Source: CAZUQP01 sp964484285 | GTDB taxonomy: Bacteria > Pseudomonadota > Gammaproteobacteria > DSM-16500 | DNA length: 25,806 nt | Assembly (NCBI GenBank): GCA_964484285.1 | Contig: CAZAEO010000018.1 | Location: forward strand, 1-25,806 | Direction of reading: 5' to 3' | Shown: piece by piece, positions 1 through 8,882 of the stretch | Numbering within the stretch: position 1 is the first letter of the stretch | Layout: every line of letters begins with the position of its first letter | The notes under the pieces: model-generated | Seen by the model: the letters and a program-made list of their open reading frames with translations, nothing else | Databases searched by the model: none | What the model was told of the DNA's origin: nothing | Made by a program: the position numbers and the translations under genes

Positions 1-486
1 GTTATTTTAGATGCCGATTTATCAGCTCTTTACGGAGTGACTACTAAGCGACTAAACGAGCAAGTTAAACGAAATAAAGAACGATTTCCAGCAGATTTTA
101 TGTTTCAACTTACATCGGCTGAGAAACAGGAGGTGGTCGCAAATTGCGACCACCTTTCCAGTCTGAAATTCTCCCGTACCACCCCTTATGCTTTTACCGA
201 GCACGGCGCCATTATGGCTGCCAGCGTGCTCAACACACCACACGCAATTGAAGTGAGCGTCTTAGTTGTCCGAACTTTTGTCAAATTAAGACAAATGCTC
301 GCTGCACATAAAGAATTGCGTTATAAACTAGTTGAATTAGAACGAAAGGTTGGTGATCATGACGGTGCAATTCGAAATTTAATCACTGCTATTCATCAGC
401 TCATGGAACCTCCCGCGTCTCCAAAAAAACGTTCTATTGGATTCGCTCCATGGTCGGAAGAAACAGAACATCAATCCAATGAATAA
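1..486 (+). CDS. ORF6N-domain protein, 5' end outside the window
   Basis: The reading frame is open from base 1, so the gene starts upstream of the window. The visible N-terminal part reads VILDADLSALYGVTTKRLNE followed by QVKRNKERFPADFMFQLT, the hallmark of the ORF6N domain, a DNA-binding domain first described in phage antirepressor-like proteins. A second conserved block, TPYAFTEHGAIMAASVLN, follows. The C-terminal half (from about base 280) is charged and probably helical. ORF6N genes often sit on phages and other mobile elements. Here the stop codon overlaps the start of a tyrosine recombinase, so the two are probably co-transcribed. The GTG at 37 lies inside the domain and is not the true start. 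The family is clear; the precise role (regulator or antirepressor-like) is not. Confidence 0.85.
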   Translation, partial: VILDADLSALYGVTTKRLNEQVKRNKERFPADFMFQLTSAEKQEVVANCDHLSSLKFSRTTPYAFTEHGAIMAASVLNTPHAIEVSVLVVRTFVKLRQMLAAHKELRYKLVELERKVGDHDGAIRNLITAIHQLMEPPASPKKRSIGFAPWSEETEHQSNE

Positions 487-1714
487 AAAAGTTGAGTCGA
501 CTGTGATAGTGAAGCCATTATTTCTAATCAATGATGACACTAACCATATCGGTGACCAAATTATTCAATTTGCAACTGACGATTATAATAAAGCTATCGG
601 CGCATCGTTGCTCGATGCTAAAAATGACGCTGAAGCAATTTCAGCATTTTTGAGTGAGTTTCGCGATTCACCGTTAACGTTACAATCATATGCAAAAGAA
701 ATTGAACGGTTATTGCTGTGGTGTATTCACGTTGCCAAGATAAATATTTCAAGCTTACGGCGCAATCATTTAATTGAATATCAGGAATTTGTTAAGAATC
801 CGCAGCCAAAGAAAATATGGTGCGGGCCCAAAGTTTCACGCCGAATGAAAGATGGGTCAGTTAATCCAGCTTGGCGTTCTTTTAGCAAGGGCTTATCAAA
901 CACAACATTAAATAAAACCATTACTATTCTTGATTCTTTCTTCAATTATCTAGTGCAAACAAATTATTTAACAGGAAATCCACTTGCTGTTGATCGGCGG
1001 CGCAAGAAACGAAATCATGGCCAATCAAAAATTATAGATCGTTATTTAGAATTAGATGAAATTCATGCTGTGCTAAACGCGCTAACAGAGTACCCAATTA
1101 AAGATGAATCTCATCAGTTTCAAGTCATCCGTGCACGCTACATTATCTTGTTACTGTTCTACACAGGATTGCGAATCGCAGAGGCTGCAAAGCATCAGAT
1201 GGGAAACTTTATTCAGCGTGAAGGAAATTGGTTTTTACGTATTATTGGTAAAGGAAAAAAGCTGCGTGAAATCCCTGCCCCTGATGAATTATTAAAAACT
1301 CTCACCGAATTTCGGTTAAAGGTTGATCTCCCCTCCCCTCAACCACAATTCAGAGAAAAAACACCTCTTATTCCTATGCAGAATCTAAAACAATCTATTA
1401 GCACACGCCGTATAGACCAAATTTTGAAATGGGCATTTAATCTGGGGGCAAATAAACTTGAATTCACGCAACCCAGAAAAGCTTCAAAATTACGATCTGC
1501 GTCAGCTCACTGGTTGCGTCATAGCTATGTCACCTATTTGCTTGATTCGGGCGCACCACTTAAAGTTGCACAAGAAAATGCGGGACACACTGATATTGGC
1601 ACTACTATGCATTATCGACATATAGCACAAGCGGATAGACATGAAGCCACGCGACAATTATCATTGTCGACTTCTAAAACTAAACAGAAAATGAAAAAAC
1701 AAGATAAGAATTAA
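479..1714 (+). CDS. Tyrosine recombinase / integrase
   Basis: This 411-aa protein is a phage-integrase-family site-specific recombinase. An N-terminal SAM-like core-binding domain (about residues 40-170, with TLQSYAKEIERLLLW and TLNKTITILDSFFNYL) is followed by the catalytic domain. All catalytic positions are visible: R232 (TGLRIAEA), a lysine in the IIGKGKKLREIP beta-hairpin, H344 and R347 (HWLRHSYVTYLL), H370 (GHTDIGTTMHY) and the nucleophile Y379. The ATG at 479 is preferred over an in-frame TTG at 437 because it gives an 8-bp overlap with the upstream ORF6N gene, typical of coupling; there is no strong SD at either. The stop codon is 2 bp from a 38-bp TIR-like sequence. It could be a TnpI-type cointegrate resolvase of a Tn3-family element or the integrase of another element. 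Confidence 0.93.
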   Translation: MNKKVESTVIVKPLFLINDDTNHIGDQIIQFATDDYNKAIGASLLDAKNDAEAISAFLSEFRDSPLTLQSYAKEIERLLLWCIHVAKINISSLRRNHLIEYQEFVKNPQPKKIWCGPKVSRRMKDGSVNPAWRSFSKGLSNTTLNKTITILDSFFNYLVQTNYLTGNPLAVDRRRKKRNHGQSKIIDRYLELDEIHAVLNALTEYPIKDESHQFQVIRARYIILLLFYTGLRIAEAAKHQMGNFIQREGNWFLRIIGKGKKLREIPAPDELLKTLTEFRLKVDLPSPQPQFREKTPLIPMQNLKQSISTRRIDQILKWAFNLGANKLEFTQPRKASKLRSASAHWLRHSYVTYLLDSGAPLKVAQENAGHTDIGTTMHYRHIAQADRHEATRQLSLSTSKTKQKMKKQDKN

Positions 1715-1716
1715 TA

Positions 1717-1754
1717 ATGAATGAAACTTTTCTCCATATATGTCAGGAGACCCA
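1717..1754 (-). repeat. TIR-like sequence, copy C (Tn3-family type)
   Basis: Read on the minus strand from 1754 leftwards, this 38-bp stretch starts TGGGTCTCCTGACATAT and matches copy A (24083-24120) at 28 of 38 positions without gaps. The shared outer block is GGGTC-CCTG-CATAT and the shared inner block is AAAGTTTC. A 38-bp length and a G-rich outer end are typical of Tn3-family terminal inverted repeats. The orientation puts the element to the left, on the side of the tyrosine recombinase, whose stop codon is at 1714. Repeat status is seen in the sequence; the assignment as a transposon end is inference. Confidence 0.6.
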
Positions 1755-1765
1755 AAACTCGGATT

Positions 1766-3352
1766 TTAAGTAATACTCCAGAATTTATAAGTGAGTCCCA
1801 GATTAAAATTGGTCGATTGAAATTGTCCCTTCAATGCAATTAAACGGCCAACAGATGCTTGTAATCCAACCGCATCATTGACTTTGTAATTAATACCCAC
1901 TAACGGATTAATCAGTGCACCATCACCTATATCTAAACCTGCACCACCACCCGTACCTACTAACATTTCAGCGAACAAGGAAACATGGTTATCAAATAGA
2001 ATTGGTGTTTCACCACCAAGGCCTAACATTCCTGTAAAATATCCGCCGGTTTGTTGCCCTTTATAAGCAAAAGCAGTTTGGCCAGTCAAATAAAAATATC
2101 GTTGAACAAAATAATCTAAATTAACATTAATTAATTGCATGGTTGGATTGATGCTACCTTCGTTCGAGCGTGGTTTTAAATAAGTTTCATTAAATAAACG
2201 TATACGCCACGCTTCGAAATTACCATGATCCGATGTTCTTAAATAATCTGTTGGATTAGATGAATAGTTAAAATTGGCATTTGAGAAATAATATTTAAAT
2301 AACAGACTCATTTCTTTTGCTTTAAAAGTGCCTTCTGGTGCATTGACATAACCTGCATCCAATTCCACGCCAAATTTAGGCGTCACATGATATTCAATAC
2401 CTAAAGCAGGTTCATAAATAAATCCGCCGCCCGTATTGACTCCCCCGCCGCCGCCAGAGCCCGCACTCATTTTGATGAGTGCATCTAATTTTTCTTTCAT
2501 TAACGGAAAACGGTAACCTAATCCTAACATTGCATCCGCATAACCATTGCGATGGCCGTGAAATGCGCCGCGTATCTTAAAAAATAAAAATGTTTTTTCT
2601 AATTCTTTAAAATAATGTGTCGCTTCAATTCCTAAAAAATCAAAGCGTGAACTCATCACTTGGCCATTTTTTTCTGTCACACCTTCATTAGGAAAATAGG
2701 CACCCAGTAATGCGGCAATCGAATTTTGTGAAGATCCTAAATACTGCCACGATACATTATTCAAATCAAAAAAGTTTAGATGAGGATCAATGTAGGTGGC
2801 AGTTGCATAATGAAATGTAAATGGAACGGTTAATTCTAAACCGAATTGCTGGCTCGCAATTTTTCCGTAGACAAAACGAATGTAACTGTAATAAACGCCT
2901 GCTCGAAAATAATTAAAATCATATTTTAAACCTAAATAGGGTTCATAATATAACCCGCCACCGACAGGTGAATAACTGCCGCCTCCACCACCCACTCGCG
3001 CGCCGCCATCCACTAATATTTGTCGCCATAAATGATGTTGTAAACCGCCTTCAAGTGTTAATGCAAAATAACCACCGCTTTGGCCTTTAACAGCTTCATA
3101 AAAACCTAAACCCCCATAAAACCAATCATTGAAATCCACCAATCCATGTAAACCCACCACACCCAAAGGTTTTATGCCATTAGGCATGTGATATTGTTCA
3201 TAAGAAATACGTGGCTCAATCGTCACAGTATGCAGGTTGACAGGCGTATTTGTCACAAAATCAGATGCAAAGACAAATGATGGAAATAAGAATAGTAATT
3301 CCAATAATAATAAACGATGAAAGCGTTTTATCCGTCTACACATAATCAACAT
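1766..3352 (-). CDS. Outer-membrane beta-barrel protein with three internal repeats, last gene of the xyl operon
   Basis: This 528-aa protein has an N-terminal signal sequence (basic start, hydrophobic residues about 14-29, probable cleavage after FVFAS). The rest is rich in alternating aromatic/hydrophobic and polar residues, as in outer-membrane beta barrels. It contains three similar units (about residues 43-185, 235-357 and 400-528), each with a glycine-rich loop (ARVGGGGG at 118, GSGGGGGVNTGGG at 298, GTGGGAG at 466), then a P-LG-YE/Y strand pattern (YEPYLGLKYDF, YEPALGIEYHV, INPLVGINYKV) and a K-G-F/Y element near the unit end. Its ATG shares one base with the xylA stop codon (TAATG), so translation is probably coupled. 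I do not recognise a named family. A role in uptake or sensing of pentosides is suggested only by operon position. A second in-frame ATG at 3343 is possible. Confidence 0.8.
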   Translation of the reverse strand: MLIMCRRIKRFHRLLLLELLFLFPSFVFASDFVTNTPVNLHTVTIEPRISYEQYHMPNGIKPLGVVGLHGLVDFNDWFYGGLGFYEAVKGQSGGYFALTLEGGLQHHLWRQILVDGGARVGGGGGSYSPVGGGLYYEPYLGLKYDFNYFRAGVYYSYIRFVYGKIASQQFGLELTVPFTFHYATATYIDPHLNFFDLNNVSWQYLGSSQNSIAALLGAYFPNEGVTEKNGQVMSSRFDFLGIEATHYFKELEKTFLFFKIRGAFHGHRNGYADAMLGLGYRFPLMKEKLDALIKMSAGSGGGGGVNTGGGFIYEPALGIEYHVTPKFGVELDAGYVNAPEGTFKAKEMSLLFKYYFSNANFNYSSNPTDYLRTSDHGNFEAWRIRLFNETYLKPRSNEGSINPTMQLINVNLDYFVQRYFYLTGQTAFAYKGQQTGGYFTGMLGLGGETPILFDNHVSLFAEMLVGTGGGAGLDIGDGALINPLVGINYKVNDAVGLQASVGRLIALKGQFQSTNFNLGLTYKFWSIT

Positions 3353-4665
3353 TAATACAAATACGCAATAGTGTTTTCAAGCATCTCCTGCCGGCCGGAG
3401 ATAGGTTTTGGATTCAGATTTTTTTCTAAACTTAGCGCTGCAATTTTTTCAAAATCCATCGCGTGATCTGCAATTTTTTTACCGAAAGCAGAATTCCAAT
3501 GGGCATATCGTTCTTTGACAAAGTGTGCAACTTCTCCTTTCTCAATCATTTGTGCAGCCAATAATAAAGCACGCGCTAAACTGTCAATGCCGCCAATGTG
3601 GCTATAAAACATATCATCCAAGTCGATACTTTGCCGGCGTAATTTAGTATCAAAATTAAAACCGCCCGTGGTAAAGCCGCCATTTTGTAAAATAAAATAA
3701 AGTGCTAAAGAATTATCATTTAGATGCAAAGGAAATTGATCGGTGTCCCAGCCTAATTGCGGATCACCTTGATTGGCATCAATACTGCCGAAAATATCAT
3801 TTGCGATCGAATAAGCCACTTCATGCGGAAAGCTATGCCCTGCCAAGGTTGCGTGATTCGCTTCAATATTTACTTTAAATTCTTTTTCAAGTTTATATTT
3901 TTGTAAAAAAGCAAATACTGTTGCGGTGTCAAAATCATATTGATGTTTTGAAGGTTCGCAGGGTTTTGGTTCAATTAATAAAGTGCCTTTAAATCCAATT
4001 TTATGTTTGTAATCGGCGAGTAATGTTAAAAATCGTCCTAATTGATCTTGCTCACGTTTCATATCGGTATTCAATAAACTGTCATACCCTTCCCGCCCGC
4101 CCCATAATACATAATTTTCACCTTTCAATTGATGAGTGACATCAAATGTTTTTTTCACTTGTGCGATGGTGTAGGCAAATACTTCAGGATTGGGATTGGT
4201 TGCGGCACCCGACATATAGCGCGGGTGGCTGGTTAAATTGGCTGTTCCCCATAATAATTTTATTTTTGTGCGTTCCATGGCAGCCGCCATGTGCTCTGCA
4301 ATGTGTTCTAAATTGCTATAAAATTCTTGTAAATTGCTTCCTTCGGGCGCCACATCGCGATCATGAAAGGTATAAAATTTTAAACCCAGTTTTTCAATAA
4401 ACTCAAATGCAGCATGCAAACGTTCTTCTGCACGTTGCATCGGATCTTTAGCAATCAACCAAGGACGCTCAAACGTCGGTTCACCAAAAATATCTTGCCC
4501 AGTCCAACAAAAAGTGTGCCACATGCAAATCGCAAGACGTAAATGTTCTTCCATGGTTTTACCTAATAAAACCCGTTTTTTATCATAATAACGATAAGCA
4601 AAGGGATTGCGGGTTTCAGGTCCTTCATAACCGATAGAATGGATATGATCAAAATAATTAAGCAT
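3352..4665 (-). CDS. xylA: Xylose isomerase
   Basis: The 437-aa product is XylA (EC 5.3.1.5), which converts D-xylose to D-xylulose in the cytoplasm. With the start at 4665 (MLNYFDHI) the residues fall at the numbering known for E. coli XylA: H101 and D104 in FHDRD, E232 in IEPKP, E268 and H271 in NIEANHATLAGH, D296, D307 and D309 in IDANQGDPQLGWDTDQFP, and D339 in FNFDTKLRR, so both metal sites are complete. An upstream in-frame ATG would add 13 residues that lie inside xylB. The 4665 start is better because it has a GAGG Shine-Dalgarno and overlaps the xylB stop by 8 bp. Downstream the stop overlaps the start of the outer-membrane protein gene. Confidence 0.97.
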   Translation of the reverse strand: MLNYFDHIHSIGYEGPETRNPFAYRYYDKKRVLLGKTMEEHLRLAICMWHTFCWTGQDIFGEPTFERPWLIAKDPMQRAEERLHAAFEFIEKLGLKFYTFHDRDVAPEGSNLQEFYSNLEHIAEHMAAAMERTKIKLLWGTANLTSHPRYMSGAATNPNPEVFAYTIAQVKKTFDVTHQLKGENYVLWGGREGYDSLLNTDMKREQDQLGRFLTLLADYKHKIGFKGTLLIEPKPCEPSKHQYDFDTATVFAFLQKYKLEKEFKVNIEANHATLAGHSFPHEVAYSIANDIFGSIDANQGDPQLGWDTDQFPLHLNDNSLALYFILQNGGFTTGGFNFDTKLRRQSIDLDDMFYSHIGGIDSLARALLLAAQMIEKGEVAHFVKERYAHWNSAFGKKIADHAMDFEKIAALSLEKNLNPKPISGRQEMLENTIAYLY

Positions 4666-6157
4666 AGGTATGTTCCTCGTGAGTTTTAATCGAAATAGCG
4701 GCATGAAATACGGGTATTAATTGTTGATACAAGGCAGAAAAAATTTTTCGTTTAGCGGAATAGAGTTCAACTAAATGATGATCAGGTTCTATGATAGTTT
4801 GAATGATAGGCATATCAAAAGCATGAGTTGCTTCTTTTTGATGTAAAGCAAGCCATGCTAAACGAGCAGCGCCAACAGCACCGCCTATTTCACGGTCTTC
4901 ACTATAGATGAGTCGGCGATTCAGTATGGAACTTAATATTTTTCCCCAATAAAAACTTTGTGCGCCGCCCCCAACCACATAGACATTTTTGATGGCAATA
5001 TCAGCGGTCAACATCGCATCTTGTCCATCCGCAAAGGCGAAAGCAACGCCTTCCAACACTGCACGGGTTAAATCAGCGCGTTTTGTTTGTGGACTGATTC
5101 CAAAAAAAACGCCGCGCGCAAATGGATTATTGTGCGGTGAACGTTCTCCAGAAAGATAAGGAAGAAATACAATATTTTCATGACTCATGGGTGTTTCTTC
5201 AGCTTCTCGTAATAATTCTTTTTCAGAAACTTGTAGGGTATTAGCTAACCAGTTGAGGGAACTTGCCGCAGAAAGATGCACCGTCATGTGGTGCCATCGG
5301 TTAGGTAAAGAGTGGCAAAAAGAATGAACGCCGCCCTCAGGATGTGTTTTATAACTATCACTTGCGACAAAATAAACACCCGATGTTCCTAACGATAAAA
5401 ATGCACTGCCCTCTTCAATGATATTCATGCTGATGGCTGCTGCTGGATTATCACCGCCTCCAGCAATCACGAGAGTTGATATGGGCAATCCCCATTGTTC
5501 CGCTATTTCTTCAAGTAATGTGCCAGTGATATCTGTTCCTTCAAATAAAGCCGGCATTTTTTTTTGTGTTAAATGACAAGCGCTTAACATTTCATCTGAC
5601 CAGGCACGTTTTGCAATCGATAACCAACCTGTTCCTGATGCATCTGACATATCGGTTGCAACTATTCCAGTCATTTTAAAACGTAAGTAATCTTTAGGTA
5701 ATACTATTTTTGCAGTACGATAAAAAATCTCGGGTTCATGCTTTAATACCCAAAGCAGTTTAGGTGCAGTAAAACCCGGCATCATGCGCGCGCCTATGAT
5801 TTCTGCATAATGCGGAACTTTTGCGATGATTTCTTCGCATTCTACATTGGCGCGTCCATCATTCCACAAAATCGCTGGACGCAGCACTTTTCCATTTTTA
5901 TCGAGTAATGTTGCACCATGTTGTTGCCCTGAAAGACCAATGGCTTTGATTGATGAAAATTCTTTTGTGTATTCTTGTTTAAGTGTTGTCATGCCCTGAC
6001 AAGTGGCATCCCACCAGTCATCAGGATTTTGCTCAGACCATAAGAGTTTTGGATGAGAAAGTGTCAATACTTTCGAACATTGTCCAACAAGACGTTTTTG
6101 TTCATCTAATAAAATTAATTTGACACTGGATGTGCCAAGATCAATTCCTAAATACAT
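4658..6157 (-). CDS. xylB: Xylulokinase
   Basis: This 499-aa FGGY-family kinase phosphorylates D-xylulose to xylulose-5-phosphate (EC 2.7.1.17), feeding the pentose-phosphate pathway. The N-terminal phosphate-binding motif YLGIDLGTSSVKL opens the protein. GLSGQQHGATLLD corresponds to the substrate-contacting loop (E. coli has MHG where this has QHG). The substrate loop LWNDGR, the catalytic-Asp region AGGGDNPAAA and the adenosine motif VVGGGAQSFYWGKIL follow in the expected order. Length is close to the family norm of about 480-500. The gene is 6 bp downstream of the transporter gene and overlaps xylA by 8 bp, so the three are one transcription unit. Confidence 0.95.
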   Translation of the reverse strand: MYLGIDLGTSSVKLILLDEQKRLVGQCSKVLTLSHPKLLWSEQNPDDWWDATCQGMTTLKQEYTKEFSSIKAIGLSGQQHGATLLDKNGKVLRPAILWNDGRANVECEEIIAKVPHYAEIIGARMMPGFTAPKLLWVLKHEPEIFYRTAKIVLPKDYLRFKMTGIVATDMSDASGTGWLSIAKRAWSDEMLSACHLTQKKMPALFEGTDITGTLLEEIAEQWGLPISTLVIAGGGDNPAAAISMNIIEEGSAFLSLGTSGVYFVASDSYKTHPEGGVHSFCHSLPNRWHHMTVHLSAASSLNWLANTLQVSEKELLREAEETPMSHENIVFLPYLSGERSPHNNPFARGVFFGISPQTKRADLTRAVLEGVAFAFADGQDAMLTADIAIKNVYVVGGGAQSFYWGKILSSILNRRLIYSEDREIGGAVGAARLAWLALHQKEATHAFDMPIIQTIIEPDHHLVELYSAKRKIFSALYQQLIPVFHAAISIKTHEEHTYA

Positions 6158-6163
6158 AAAAAT

Positions 6164-7576
6164 TCACTCACGATTTAATGCGGGAAACGTTAAGTTTATC
6201 TGGCCCATTTTTTTAAAATATAATCCTGCACGTAGATTTTCTTCAATTTGTTCCAATGTAATATCTTTAGTTTCTGGAACTAAATAATAAATAAATAATA
6301 AACTGATGATGCTCAATAGGCAGTAGATCAAAAATGTATGACTGGCTCCCATATATTCAATTAAACTTAAAAATGTGAGCGCTACAATCATATTACTTCC
6401 CCAATTGGCAGCGGTTGCAATACTACAACCTAATCCTCTTATTTTGAGAGGATAAATTTCTGCGATCATGAGCCACATGATAGGCCCTAAACTAAAACCA
6501 AAACAGGCAATGTAAATGAGCATGCTACTTAAAGCAATCCATTTTAAAAAAGGAAATGTGCCGGCGTGAGAAAATGCGATACTTAACAAACCTAAACTGA
6601 GCGCCATGCCTAATAAACCGATTAATAAGAGCGGTCTTCTGCCTAAAGTATCAATCAACGGTAAAGCAATAATGGTCGAAACAACAAATACCAGACCAAC
6701 CCCCATCGTCGCTAAAATAGCAGCGGTAGGCCCTTCAAAACCAGCTAAATTAAAAATAGTCGGTGCATAATAAATAATGGTATTAATGCCCGTGATTTGT
6801 TGAATGATAGCAAGCCCGACTCCAATAATCAGAGTAGATTTTATATGTCTTGCAAATAACATTTTCCAATTACCTTCCGGCGTCATGCTTTTTTGAATGT
6901 CAGCTAATTCTTGTTCAGCATGAGCACCGTGTATGCGTTTTAAAATAGCGAAAGCAGATGGGGCATCTCCGCGAGAGCACATCCATCTTGGGCTATCAGG
7001 CAAAAAAAACATTCCTAATAATAATCCAACAGCAGGCACTATGCCGGTGCCCAACATAAAACGCCATCCGCCATGATTTACAAAAAAATAATCGACAACA
7101 TAAGAAAGTAATATTCCTAAAGTAATGGCTAATTGATTTAAAGATACCAATGCACCGCGATAACGAGCAGGTGCAATTTCAGAAATGTAAAGCGGTGCTA
7201 CATAGGATGCAATGCCAATAGCAATTCCAACTAGAATTCGTCCTGTTATTAAAAAACTGATAGATGAAGCAGAGGCACTCAGCAGGGTACCCGCAATAAA
7301 TAAAATGGCATCGATAATTAATAATCGTTTACGCCCTAAGCGATCAACTAAACGTCCGCTCATAATGGCGCCTAAAAAAGCACCTAATAATACGGCGCTG
7401 ACTACTATTCCGTTTGTTTGCGGTGTTAATTGAAAATCTTTTTTAATAAATAAAATGGCGCCAGAAATGACGCCGGTATCATAACCAAATAAAATACCAG
7501 AAAGTGCTGCAACGGATGTGATGAGAAGGAAAAAAGAATTTAGCTTATTTTGATGTACTTCCATGTCGATATCCAT
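6164..7576 (-). CDS. MFS sugar porter, probable D-xylose:H+ symporter
   Basis: This is a 12-helix major-facilitator protein of the sugar porter family (470 aa, usual length). The family signatures are present: GYDTGVISGAILF in helix 1, GRLVDRLGRKR between helices 2 and 3, FLPDSPRW before the central loop, the helix-7 motif QQITGINTIIYYAPTIF, IDTLGRRPLL and the C-terminal VPETKDITLEQIE. The QQ-GIN-YYAP block is the sugar-binding segment in XylE/GLUT-type carriers. Being first in an operon with xylulokinase and xylose isomerase, it most likely imports D-xylose like XylE, but sugar specificity cannot be read from sequence. The ATG at 7576 has no clear SD; an in-frame ATG at 7564 (MEVHQNK) is a reasonable alternative start. 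Confidence 0.9.
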   Translation of the reverse strand: MDIDMEVHQNKLNSFFLLITSVAALSGILFGYDTGVISGAILFIKKDFQLTPQTNGIVVSAVLLGAFLGAIMSGRLVDRLGRKRLLIIDAILFIAGTLLSASASSISFLITGRILVGIAIGIASYVAPLYISEIAPARYRGALVSLNQLAITLGILLSYVVDYFFVNHGGWRFMLGTGIVPAVGLLLGMFFLPDSPRWMCSRGDAPSAFAILKRIHGAHAEQELADIQKSMTPEGNWKMLFARHIKSTLIIGVGLAIIQQITGINTIIYYAPTIFNLAGFEGPTAAILATMGVGLVFVVSTIIALPLIDTLGRRPLLLIGLLGMALSLGLLSIAFSHAGTFPFLKWIALSSMLIYIACFGFSLGPIMWLMIAEIYPLKIRGLGCSIATAANWGSNMIVALTFLSLIEYMGASHTFLIYCLLSIISLLFIYYLVPETKDITLEQIEENLRAGLYFKKMGQINLTFPALNRE

Positions 7577-7599
7577 TTTTTTATTTTTTAAAAAAAGTT

Positions 7600-7628
7600 A
7601 CTATACGTGGTGAAATGTATTATCGCAA
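7600..7628 (-). promoter_or_regulatory. Probable sigma70 promoter of the xyl operon
   Basis: On the minus strand TTGCGA (7628-7623, 4 of 6 consensus) is followed after exactly 17 bp by TATAGT (7605-7600, 5 of 6). It lies about 24 bp upstream of the transporter start. No operator or xylR gene is visible nearby. Confidence 0.5.
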
Positions 7629-7675
7629 CGTTAAAATTTTATCAATTTCTTATTTTAAAAAATAACCCTATGAAG

Positions 7676-7681
7676 TATAAT
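7676..7681 (+). promoter_or_regulatory. Probable -10 element for the apyrase gene
   Basis: A perfect TATAAT lies 32 bp upstream of the apyrase ATG. The matching -35 is poor (TTTTAA at 7653-7658 with a 17-bp spacer), so an activator or an upstream AT-rich element may help. The region is shared with the divergent xyl operon. Confidence 0.4.
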
Positions 7682-7713
7682 GCTTTCCCTGATTTTGATA
7701 ATACGAGATTAAA

Positions 7714-8868
7714 ATGAAAAAGTCATTGATTACACTTATTTTTTTAGCGCTCACGGTGATGAGTTTTTCGGCCATGGCAGCAGATAATAATTATGCTGTT
7801 TTTATTGACGCAGGAAGCAGCGGCTCAAGAATCCACGTTTTTCAATATCAACCTTCAACCGATCTTCCTGTTCTAAACGATGTTTTTTCTGAAAATGTAA
7901 AACCCGGTCTTTCTTCTTTTGCAGATCATCCAAATGATGCGGGTGTATCTTTGAAAAAATTATTAGACGATGCCTCTCAATTTTTGCAAAAACAAGGAGT
8001 TGATGTACATGCGGCACCCATCAATGTATTAGCGACTGCGGGTATGCGTTTATTACCAGAAGATAAACAAGCTGCCATTTATGCGAATGTGAGAAATTAC
8101 ATTCAAACAAACACTGTTTTTCCAATTAGTCATATTGAAACCATCAGCGGAAAAATGGAAGGTTTGTATGGTTGGTTAGATATCAATTATTTATCAGGTA
8201 ATTTTGCAGAGCAGAAATCAACTGTAGGCAGTATTGATATGGGCGGCGCATCGACTCAAATTGCGTTTGAAACAGATGATCAGAGCAGACCAGATGACGA
8301 AATATCTGTTAATATTAATCATCAACAACACAATGTGTTTAGCAAAAGCTTTTTAGGATTAGGAGAAGATCAAGCACGAGGGACAATGCAGAAAGATCAA
8401 AGATCTTCCACTTGTTATCCCAACCAGTATGTCAGTAAAACAAGTGTTTTTGATTTTTCAACCTGCAGCACATTGTATGCGACAATCATTCAAAATCAGC
8501 ATGTGAGTGAACAAATTCTCTCAACAGCTAAAAAATCCTTTATTGCATATTCAGGTATTTATTACACATTTAATTTTTTTGGCGTGGATGGGTTTCCAAC
8601 AGAAGATGTTTTAAATATGCATATTGATAGCGAATGTTACGGCAATTGGGATGATTTCAAAAAACGGCACCCTACTGTCGATGAAAAATATCTTTCATCT
8701 TATTGCGCGGATGGTAGTTATCATTCTCAATTACTTTATCATGCCTATCATTTAATTGGGTCGCCATATCCCTCGCAGTCGCAAGTAGAAGTTGCTGAAC
8801 AAATTAATAAACATGATATCGACTGGACATTAGGTGCTGCTTTATATAGTTTAACGCAAGTTCATTAA
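7714..8868 (+). CDS. Secreted apyrase / ecto-NTPDase (GDA1/CD39 family)
   Basis: This 384-aa nucleoside triphosphate diphosphohydrolase has a cleavable signal peptide (MKKSLITLIFLALTVMSFSA, ending MAA-DNN) and all apyrase-conserved regions in order. ACR1 is IDAGSSGSRIHVFQ (about residues 31-44), ACR2 is LATAGMRLLP (106-115), ACR3 is SGKMEGLYGWLDIN (145-158, with E149 as the expected catalytic base), ACR4 is GSIDMGGASTQIAFE (172-186) and ACR5 is around YSGIYYTFNFFG. Several cysteines in the second half could form disulfides in the periplasm or outside the cell. The family hydrolyses NTPs and NDPs to NMPs. It is common in eukaryotes and in Legionella, where such enzymes (e.g. Lpg1905) contribute to intracellular growth, so a host-interaction role is plausible but inferred. 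Confidence 0.95.
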   Translation: MKKSLITLIFLALTVMSFSAMAADNNYAVFIDAGSSGSRIHVFQYQPSTDLPVLNDVFSENVKPGLSSFADHPNDAGVSLKKLLDDASQFLQKQGVDVHAAPINVLATAGMRLLPEDKQAAIYANVRNYIQTNTVFPISHIETISGKMEGLYGWLDINYLSGNFAEQKSTVGSIDMGGASTQIAFETDDQSRPDDEISVNINHQQHNVFSKSFLGLGEDQARGTMQKDQRSSTCYPNQYVSKTSVFDFSTCSTLYATIIQNQHVSEQILSTAKKSFIAYSGIYYTFNFFGVDGFPTEDVLNMHIDSECYGNWDDFKKRHPTVDEKYLSSYCADGSYHSQLLYHAYHLIGSPYPSQSQVEVAEQINKHDIDWTLGAALYSLTQVH

Positions 8869-8882
8869 AATAATGGAAGATA

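Noticed and set aside
437..478. TTG start giving a 14-residue extension of the tyrosine recombinase.
   Set aside because: It lies deep in the ORF6N gene with no SD; the ATG at 479 gives a typical short overlap.
5640..5662. CATCTGACATATC inside xylB resembles the core of the TIR-like repeats.
   Set aside because: It encodes the conserved TDMSDASGTGW segment of xylulokinase, and the G-rich outer end and inner block are absent; chance match.
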